Source: Bacteroides sp. (GTDB lineage Bacteria > Bacteroidota > Bacteroidia > Bacteroidales > Muribaculaceae). Taken from it: 40,040 bases of DNA. The DNA is taken from assembly GCA_014801235.1 (NCBI GenBank), contig JAAVEM010000017.1, positions 16,963-57,002 of the forward strand, read 5' to 3'. The notes under the pieces were generated by a model. The model was not told the DNA's origin, did not search any database, and was given only the letters and a program-made list of their open reading frames with translations. Shown in pieces: positions 35,092 to 40,040 of the stretch. The stretch's first letter is position 1, and the number at the start of each line of letters is the position of its first letter. Both the position numbers and the translations under genes were made by a program.

Positions 35092-36270
35092 CTATTTCAG
35101 CGTCACGGTCAGAGGCGTTGCGGTGGCTCTGTCGCTGAGGTGCTTGCCCCATTCTTCCATGCCGGGAATATTCTCTTTGTCCCATGAGAATCCGTAGAAA
35201 TATTCCAGGGTGTCGGCGGGTTGAATCACGGTATAGCCGAGAACATGTCCGTGAGCCACGTTGACGCTGTCGGTTCCGCCGGGGAAGAGCACTCCGAGTT
35301 GAGCCCTTCCGTTGCCTTCGCGCTGGAGCGGGTCGGAGTAAGCCACCCATCCCTCCTGAGCGTTCATCAACGGTTGCATTTCATCGCGCAGCGGCAAGCC
35401 GGCGACGATGGTGTAGGGGCGGGTCAATCCGTCGTAGCTCACTTTGCAATTGTTGAGGAACGATCCTGCATCGAGCGTGATGAGGCGATGCTCGATAACG
35501 GCGGTGTCGCTGCCGATTGTGGCAGGGGTGAAGGTGAGATTGGCGGTGAAGCGCAGCGGTCCGTTGTCAAGAATCTCTACTGTGTCCCAGCACCAGGGGT
35601 AGAAAATCGAATCGTTTTCCATCAGAGCGGCTGTGCCGGCTCCGAGAGTGGGTCCCACCGCATAGCAATCCATTCCGAGTCCGTTGTCCCAATGATAGGA
35701 GATGGAGTGGCTGAATTCGGTAGCCTTTTCCGGATCGGTCTTTTTCAGAGAGTCGAGAATCACCTTGTTGGCGGGATCGAGGTGGGTGGTGATGATTTCC
35801 TCTATTATGGGTCTGCCCACGTCGTGCTTAAGGAAGATGTCGTAGCCAAACCCTCGTTCTCCTTTCCGTTGAGTGGCAGGTCCGTAGGCTCGGAATCCGG
35901 CTTTGTCGTTTTCCCATGAGAGGTCGTCGGCGCGTTCGGGATAAACGCGTCCGGTGGTGACGGTGGGGTAAACGCGCATTGTGTCGCTCGGGAAAACGGT
36001 GTAGGATGCGGTTTCGCCGGCTGCTACTGTCGCCGGGAAAATCAGAAAGCCGTCGTAGGTGATCTGTGAGGGGAGCTCGTTGCCTGATGCGTCGGTGACG
36101 TAGAAATATTCAGCTCCGAGCCTGTCGGCGAGCGACTTGGCTGATACTTGGACAATCTCTCCGCTTCGGTCGAGAGTTGACCCGTTTTCTACGGTAACAT
36201 TCACTGAATTGTGTGATGAACAGGCTGCTGTCAGCATAATCAAGCCTGAATAAAATAGAAAATTTTTCAT
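35092..36270 (-). CDS. DUF4861 family lipoprotein
   Basis: 392 residues from the ATG at 36270. A lipobox (LMLTAAC) ends the signal peptide. In-frame ATGs at 36276 and 36363 also exist, but the latter lies upstream of the -7 box at 36322-36329. The body matches DUF4861, with DDLSWENDKAGFRAYGPA, YHWDNGLGMDCYAVGPTLGAG and LEYFYGFSWDKENI. Family members often sit in pectin or rhamnogalacturonan utilisation loci. Enzyme activity is not established. It is transcribed divergently from the MFS-DUF1593 pair, which has a carbohydrate flavour as well. Confidence 0.87.
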   Translation of the reverse strand: MKNFLFYSGLIMLTAACSSHNSVNVTVENGSTLDRSGEIVQVSAKSLADRLGAEYFYVTDASGNELPSQITYDGFLIFPATVAAGETASYTVFPSDTMRVYPTVTTGRVYPERADDLSWENDKAGFRAYGPATQRKGERGFGYDIFLKHDVGRPIIEEIITTHLDPANKVILDSLKKTDPEKATEFSHSISYHWDNGLGMDCYAVGPTLGAGTAALMENDSIFYPWCWDTVEILDNGPLRFTANLTFTPATIGSDTAVIEHRLITLDAGSFLNNCKVSYDGLTRPYTIVAGLPLRDEMQPLMNAQEGWVAYSDPLQREGNGRAQLGVLFPGGTDSVNVAHGHVLGYTVIQPADTLEYFYGFSWDKENIPGMEEWGKHLSDRATATPLTVTLK

Positions 36271-36321
36271 TTGCATTTGTGATGATTGTATTATACAAGT
36301 TGTGTTGATGAAATTCAGCCG

Positions 36322-36350
36322 CAAAGATAGACAAAAAAATAGTAACTTTG
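36322..36350. promoter_or_regulatory. Divergent promoters for DUF4861 and the MFS gene
   Basis: On the minus strand TATCTTTG (36329 down to 36322) drives DUF4861. On the plus strand TAACTTTG (36343-36350) lies 19 bases before the MFS ATG at 36370. The two -7 boxes are only 13 bases apart, so the two start regions must share upstream DNA and may compete. Confidence 0.6.
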
Positions 36351-36369
36351 CGCGGTAAAACATATATGT

Positions 36370-37581
36370 ATGGAAAAAGAGGATTCACGTCAGGCGGAAA
36401 AAACCGCCTTTATGGTGCTTTTTGCTATCAGTCTCGCCCACATGCTCAATGACGCCGTCCAGTCGGTGGTGCCGTCGATCTATCCCATAATTAAAGAGGA
36501 TTTCGGGTTGTCGTTTGCCCAGATTGGTATTGTGACGCTGGTGTTTCAGATGACCTCTTCCATCCTTCAGCCGTTCGTGGGGCGTTATGCCGACAAGCAT
36601 CCGAGCCCCTACGCCCTTACGCTCGGGATGTGCTTCACGCTGTGCGGACTTCTTTTGCTGGCGTTTTCCTCCAATTTTATGATGATTATATTCTCGGTGT
36701 CGGTCATCGGCATGGGGTCGTCGATATTCCATCCCGAAGCGTCGAGAGTGGCTCAGCTTGCGGCAGGGCGCAAGAAAGGGTTGGCGCAGTCCATCTTTCA
36801 GGTGGGAGGCAACGGCGGAGGCGCCATCGGTCCGCTCCTTGCGGCTATAATCGTTCTGCCCCATGGACAGCGTTCAATCATCTGGTTCAGCATAGCTGCC
36901 GTTATTGGAGGCATCGTGGTGACTCGCGTCGGGAAGTGGTACAGCAACAGGATTGCTTCAAAAATGACCGGCGAACTGAAAAAAGCTAAGTCGGTTCTCT
37001 CATTGTCGCCCCGCCAGGTGAAGCGAGCCATGATAGTGCTCGTTGTCCTCACTTTTTCCAAGCAGTTCTATCTGGCGAGTATGACGAGCTACTTCACCTT
37101 TTTCCTGATTGATAAATTCGGCATGTCGATTCAGCACTCCCAGCTGTGTCTTTTCGCTTTTCTCGCGGCATCGGCAGTGGGAATAATCTGCGGCGGAGTG
37201 ATTGGCGATAAAATAGGACGAAAGTATGTTATATGGGGTTCCATCCTCGGAGCGGCGCCGTTCACGCTTCTGCTTCCCTACGTAGGGATGTGGGCAACGA
37301 TAATCCTTGCCGTGATAATAGGGCTTGTCATTTCATCGGCATTTTCGGCGATACTTGTGTTTGCCACTGAATTGAAGCCGGGAAATGTGGGCACTATTGC
37401 CGGGATCTTCTTCGGGCTTTCATTCGGGCTCGGCGGACTCGGTGCGGCTTTCTTCGGATGGCTCGCCGACAAGACAAGCGTTGAGTTCATTTTCCAGATA
37501 AGCACCTGGCTGCCGCTGCTCGGGGTGGTGGCGGCTCTGTTGCCTGACATGAAGAAGATCGACAAGGCTGTAAATAATTAG
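36370..37581 (+). CDS. MFS transporter, fosmidomycin-resistance (Fsr) type
   Basis: 403 residues with about 12 hydrophobic segments. The opening SLAHMLNDAVQSVVPSIYPIIKEDFGLSFAQIG is the Fsr pattern. IGMGSSIFHPEASRVAQLAAG and SIFQVGGNGGGAIGPLLAA are further signatures of that group. Export of a drug or a phosphorylated or sugar compound is expected. Fosmidomycin itself may not be the natural substrate. It is followed after 21 bases by the DUF1593 gene, so the two are probably co-transcribed. Confidence 0.92.
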   Translation: MEKEDSRQAEKTAFMVLFAISLAHMLNDAVQSVVPSIYPIIKEDFGLSFAQIGIVTLVFQMTSSILQPFVGRYADKHPSPYALTLGMCFTLCGLLLLAFSSNFMMIIFSVSVIGMGSSIFHPEASRVAQLAAGRKKGLAQSIFQVGGNGGGAIGPLLAAIIVLPHGQRSIIWFSIAAVIGGIVVTRVGKWYSNRIASKMTGELKKAKSVLSLSPRQVKRAMIVLVVLTFSKQFYLASMTSYFTFFLIDKFGMSIQHSQLCLFAFLAASAVGIICGGVIGDKIGRKYVIWGSILGAAPFTLLLPYVGMWATIILAVIIGLVISSAFSAILVFATELKPGNVGTIAGIFFGLSFGLGGLGAAFFGWLADKTSVEFIFQISTWLPLLGVVAALLPDMKKIDKAVNN

Positions 37582-37602
37582 TAATAGATTAAATTCAGTG
37601 CT

Positions 37603-38964
37603 ATGAAATATCGGTTTATTAGAGTGCTTGGGGTTGTTGTCGCTTTGGCAGGTTGCCTTAACATGAGGGCGGCTATGGCTTCAGATGACAATGCCCGGCA
37701 CCGCATACTTGTAAGTTCTGACATCGGTGGCACCGACCCCGATGATAATCAGTCAATGATACATCTCTTGATGTATGCCAACGAGTTTGATATCGAAGGT
37801 CTCGTTTCTTCACCCTCTTTCGGCGAAGGGTCAAAAGAGGAAATCTCGCGTATGGTGGCTATGTATGCCCGTGACTTGCCCAAGCTCGAATGCGGCTTGA
37901 AGAGTGAACACGGCGACTCCCGTGGTGCGTATCCCTCGCCTGAATATCTTGCTTCGATAACGAAGCAGGGACGGAAAGGGGCGGCGCCGTTGTGTGGATA
38001 TGGCGAATCGACCGAGGGCTCTGACTGGATTGTGAAGTGTGCCCGCAAGGAGGATTCGCGCCCCCTTTGGGTGTTGGTGTGGGGCGCCCTCGAGGATGTG
38101 GCTCAGGCGTTGCATGACGCGCCCGACATTGCCGACAAGATTCGCGTCTACTGGATTGGCGGTCCCAATAAGAAGTGGGGATGTAACGCCTACTCTTACA
38201 TAGCCCGCAATTTTCCCTCGCTGTGGTTTATTGAAAACAATGCCTCTTACAGGGGCTTTATCGGTCGGTCAAGCGACGGGTCAATGTATCAGGGAGGTTT
38301 CTGGAAAACATTTATGAAAGATGCCGGGGTGATGGGCAACGATTTCATCAACTATTATGGCGGCAACGTGAAGATGGGCGACACCCCCTCGCTTCTCTAT
38401 CTGATGAGCGGCGATGCCGACACCCCCGATTCCGACCACTGGGGAGGAAAATTCGAGCCCATGAGCAGCTCGTCGTGCTATGCCGTTACCGGGCAGTTGT
38501 GTGCCGCCGACACCGTTCCTTGCTACTCTCTCATGGAGTGGCGGCTTGAGGGTCCGGTTGTGGATGTGGCTGCCGATAGCGTGTGCTTCACCCTTACTGT
38601 CGACAAGCAGCAGTGGGCAGGCTATCACATAGGCGATGGGGTCTACATGGTGCGTTATGCCCCTAAGGCTCCGGCGGTGCTTCCTTATGTCATCGCTTCT
38701 GAGATAGAGGGATTTCCCGTTCATGAGGGATGCTTTACGGTGGGCGAAAAGTGGAATTCTGAAAATCAGTATGGCTTTAGCAGCGGAAATCTCGTGCCGA
38801 TGTCTATCGACCTCAGCGTAGTCAACGAATCGGGAAACAAAACCACGTCATGGTGGACCGATGTTCAGGATTATACCACATCATGGCAAGGGAGTGCCAC
38901 CATATCCAAATGGCGCCAAGACATAATGGAGGATTGGAGCAAGCGATTTAAGTGGCTTAAATAA
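37603..38964 (+). CDS. DUF1593 exported nucleoside hydrolase-like protein
   Basis: 453 residues with an N-terminal signal (VLGVVVALAGCLNMRAAMA). An LAGC motif might make it a lipoprotein. The segment HRILVSSDIGGTDPDDNQSMIHLLMYANEFDIEGLVSSPSFGEG is the DUF1593 core. It retains the DxGxxPDD calcium-binding motif of nucleoside hydrolases, with the second part in PLWVLVWGALEDVAQAL. The C-terminal 120 residues form a beta-rich module. The likely substrate is a glycoside or nucleoside outside the cytoplasm. Carbohydrate use is suggested by the DUF4861 gene nearby. Confidence 0.9.
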   Translation: MKYRFIRVLGVVVALAGCLNMRAAMASDDNARHRILVSSDIGGTDPDDNQSMIHLLMYANEFDIEGLVSSPSFGEGSKEEISRMVAMYARDLPKLECGLKSEHGDSRGAYPSPEYLASITKQGRKGAAPLCGYGESTEGSDWIVKCARKEDSRPLWVLVWGALEDVAQALHDAPDIADKIRVYWIGGPNKKWGCNAYSYIARNFPSLWFIENNASYRGFIGRSSDGSMYQGGFWKTFMKDAGVMGNDFINYYGGNVKMGDTPSLLYLMSGDADTPDSDHWGGKFEPMSSSSCYAVTGQLCAADTVPCYSLMEWRLEGPVVDVAADSVCFTLTVDKQQWAGYHIGDGVYMVRYAPKAPAVLPYVIASEIEGFPVHEGCFTVGEKWNSENQYGFSSGNLVPMSIDLSVVNESGNKTTSWWTDVQDYTTSWQGSATISKWRQDIMEDWSKRFKWLK

Positions 38965-38973
38965 AAGATTTTT

Positions 38974-39004
38974 TTTGATGTTTAAGAAATATATCGTATC
39001 TTTG
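38974..39004 (+). promoter_or_regulatory. Promoter of tRNA-Pro
   Basis: TTTG (38974-38977), a 19-base spacer, and TATCTTTG (38997-39004) form a full consensus Bacteroidetes promoter, 17 bases before the tRNA gene. Confidence 0.8.
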
Positions 39005-39021
39005 CATCCGAAAATCGCGCT

Positions 39022-39094
39022 CGGGGTGTAGCACAGTTGGCAGCGCGCCACGTTCGGGACGTGGAGGTCGGAAGTTCGAGTCTTCTCACCCCGA
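39022..39094 (+). tRNA. tRNA-Pro, anticodon CGG
   Basis: 73 bases with full cloverleaf pairing. The acceptor CGGGGTG pairs with CACCCCG. The anticodon stem is CCACG/CGTGG with loop TTCGGGA, giving anticodon CGG. The T loop is TTCGAGT. The discriminator is A, and no CCA is encoded. It decodes CCG. Confidence 0.96.
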
Positions 39095-39095
39095 C

Positions 39096-39134
39096 AAAAA
39101 AAGATGGCAACTCAATGAGTTGCCATCTTTTTTT
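39096..39134. terminator. Bidirectional terminator after tRNA-Pro
   Basis: Nineteen-base arms at 39096-39114 and 39116-39134 (GATGGCAACTCA core) pair perfectly around one A, with seven A before and seven or more T after. Confidence 0.9.
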
Positions 39135-39143
39135 ATGTTTATT

Positions 39144-39246
39144 CAACATCTCCGATGTTGTCGACGGTTGAGTTGTTATTGACCCTATGTTGTTGACGCA
39201 CGCGTCAACAACATAGGGTTTCGCATATTATAGCTCTCCGAGCTAT
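39144..39246 (-). repeat. Palindromic repeat module 1, copy B1 (inverted)
   Basis: H3 is CAACATC-TCC-GATGTTG (39144-39160). H2 is at 39183-39218, with 16-base arms CCCTATGTTGTTGACG and complement around CACG. H1 is ATAGCTC-TCC-GAGCTAT (39230-39246). Read on the minus strand the order, GGA loops and the GAAACCC linker match the copies at 3866-3965 and 39388-39489. Confidence 0.78.
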
Positions 39247-39297
39247 CCCTGCGGCATCGGACATATTGTGAAATCGCAGCCCCCTCCTCGGAAATGT

Positions 39298-39354
39298 CGC
39301 CGTCCCGGGGGGATGTGTAAAGTGAGGGAGGGTTCCCCCGTGCCCCTCCCTCAC
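39298..39354 (+). repeat. Direct repeat unit 3, copy 1
   Basis: CGCCGTCCCGGGG (39298-39310) and AGGGTTCCCC (39329-39338) are spaced 31 bases start to start, against 30 in the second copy at 39946-39985. The part around 39322-39354 also forms a hairpin with GTGAGGGAGG/CCTCCCTCAC arms. Confidence 0.65.
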
Positions 39355-39387
39355 ACTATAGTGAACCATTGCGAGTTCCAACACAAG

Positions 39388-39489
39388 CAACGTCGGAGAC
39401 GTTGAAATGTGTGAAACCCCATGTTGGCGCGTTAGACGCCAACATGGGGCGAGGGACTATATTGGTTTTTGCCATCCTCGGAGAGGATG
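39388..39489 (+). repeat. Palindromic repeat module 1, copy B2
   Basis: H1 is CAACGTC-GGA-GACGTTG (39388-39404), followed by GAAACCCC. H2 is at 39417-39449, with 13-base arms CCCCATGTTGGCG and complement around CGTTAGA. H3 is CATCCTC-GGA-GAGGATG (39473-39489), followed by AAT. H3 is identical to copy A, while H1 and the H2 stem are different but still paired. Confidence 0.8.
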
Positions 39490-39570
39490 AATAAAAATAT
39501 CCCACAAAAAATGAATGCATACGTAGGTATTCCCGCCAACGCATCCCCCGAGATGGACGCATTCGCAAAC

Positions 39571-39671
39571 CAAGCCTGTAAAGGCTTGCCTTATGGGTAG
39601 CCGGGTACGGCGAATGAAGTGAGCCGTGCCCGGAAACACGCACAACAATCAATCGCACTCTGAAAGAGTGC
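39571..39671 (-). repeat. Palindromic repeat module 2, copy B (inverted)
   Basis: Hairpins are CAAGCCT-GTAA-AGGCTTG (39571-39588), arms 39601-39611 and 39623-39633 (CCGGGTACGGC type), and GCACTCT-GAA-AGAGTGC (39655-39671) followed by C residues. On the minus strand this has the same order as the copies at 3745-3846 and 39717-39818. Confidence 0.8.
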
Positions 39672-39716
39672 CCCCTAAGACACTCTTGCGATTTGTCAGC
39701 CATTTTGATTCAGGGG

Positions 39717-39818
39717 GCACTCTTTGCAGAGTGCCAATCCATCACAAACCCATAACCGGGCAGAGTTCGCATCCGCTCACTCTACCCGGCTATCCGTAGG
39801 GCAAGCCTTTCAGGCTTG
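39717..39818 (+). repeat. Palindromic repeat module 2, copy C
   Basis: Hairpins are GCACTCT-TTGC-AGAGTGC (39717-39734), CCGGG/CCCGG with AGAG/CTCT inside (39756-39789), and CAAGCCT-TTC-AGGCTTG (39802-39818). The linker CTATCCGTAGGGC is identical to copy A. Confidence 0.82.
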
Positions 39819-39857
39819 TTTCGCAAACCAAATTCCCAAAGTCACCGTAGGCGGCAC

Positions 39858-39886
39858 ATCCGTAGGGCAAGCCTTTCAAGCTTGTC
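39858..39886 (+). repeat. Partial module 2 copy with a broken stem
   Basis: It carries the linker ATCCGTAGGGC and then CAAGCCT-TTC-AAGCTTG (39868-39884), where one base pair is lost. Short direct repeats CCGTAGGCGGCA (39845-39856 and 39898 on) flank it. Confidence 0.65.
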
Positions 39887-39945
39887 ACGCATTGTCGCCG
39901 TAGGCGGCATTAATGTTAGACCCGGGGCGGGGTCCTCGTAGAGGG

Positions 39946-39985
39946 CGCCGTCCCGGGGAATGTGCAGAGCAAAGAAGGGTTCCCC
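39946..39985 (+). repeat. Direct repeat unit 3, copy 2
   Basis: CGCCGTCCCGGGG (39946-39958) and AGGGTTCCCC (39976-39985), matching the unit at 39298-39338 with different sequence between. Confidence 0.65.
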
Positions 39986-40040
39986 GTAGGGGGACTTCAA
40001 ACGGTTGTAAAGCCCCCTCACAGGGAGCGGTCGTCTTCCT

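Larger units (their letters stand above)
39135..40040. other. Gene-free repeat mosaic to the window end
   Basis: About 900 bases without a convincing gene. They hold two copies of module 1, two full copies and one partial copy of module 2, and two copies of repeat unit 3. Short open frames here translate the palindromes and are not credible proteins. The mosaic continues to the window edge. Confidence 0.75.

Noticed and set aside
36271-36363. Longer start of the DUF4861 gene at 36363
   Set aside because: It would place translation upstream of the promoter box and put 31 unrelated residues before the lipoprotein signal peptide.
39356-39703. 115-aa and 63-aa open frames over the palindrome mosaic
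   Set aside because: They read straight through the hairpins, with no domain or ribosome-binding context.
39144-40000. CRISPR-like array
   Set aside because: Repeats are palindromes of differing sequence and spacing. There are no constant repeats with unique equal-length spacers and no cas genes.

Overview
The window looks like chromosomal DNA of a gut Bacteroidales bacterium, most likely of the Muribaculaceae (the family is an inference). The sequence supports this with Bacteroidetes-type -7 boxes (TAnnTTTG) in front of many genes, a Mfa1-type fimbrial operon with DUF3575 and DUF3868 genes, the gldE-gldD pair, a Nudix-type arabinose regulator, DUF4861 and DUF3822 genes, and base composition slightly above 50% GC by eye. 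Most of the window is ordinary core and carbohydrate metabolism. I see no transposase, integrase, CRISPR array or recognisable defence cassette.

Layout. 1-3445 (minus): fimbrial operon DUF3575 -> DUF3868/OmpA -> Mfa1-like fimbrillin, whose 3' end runs off the window. 3446-4008: intergenic region with a G11 tract and a dense set of hairpins. 4009-7263 (minus): gldE -> gldD -> HAD hydrolase -> upp. 7509-14969 (plus): complete L-arabinose operon (mutarotase lipoprotein, SSS transporter, Nudix regulator AraR, araD, araA, ribulokinase), followed by a GH43 enzyme at 15075-16712 with its own promoter. 16823-18100: cysteine desulfidase-like protein. 18298-20373 (minus): PpiD-type periplasmic folding factor. 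20629-21837: sdaA. 21849-22085 (minus): 78-aa orphan. 22205-27367 (plus): a tight run of XRE-cupin regulator, acyl-CoA synthetase, proB, an unknown secreted protein and proA. 27360-33950 (minus): Ig-like lipoprotein, DUF3822, rsmD, thioredoxin-fold protein, esterase and an RsmF-type rRNA methyltransferase. 34093-34971: exported CMD-cupin fusion. 35092-36270 (minus): DUF4861 lipoprotein. 36370-38964 (plus): Fsr-type MFS transporter and DUF1593 exported protein. 39022-39094: tRNA-Pro(CGG) with terminator. 39135-40040: a gene-free mosaic of palindromic repeats.

How they work together. The arabinose genes form a closed pathway. GH43 releases pentose outside the cytoplasm, the lipoprotein mutarotase equilibrates the anomers, the sodium symporter imports it, AraA, the kinase and AraD convert it to xylulose-5-phosphate, and AraR senses the sugar. 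The upstream region holds a palindrome between putative -33 and -7 boxes that would suit an AraR operator.

The least explained structure is the palindrome mosaic at 3663-3988 and 39144-40000. It contains at least two composite modules. Module 1 is H1, then gaaaccc, then a long hairpin, then H3. Module 2 is a G5C-flanked hairpin, then a CCGGG...CCCGG hairpin, then a linker, then a CAAGCCT hairpin. Each occurs three times, in both orientations. Stem sequences differ between copies while base pairing is retained, and loops and linkers stay constant. I regard this as the best candidate for an undescribed element.
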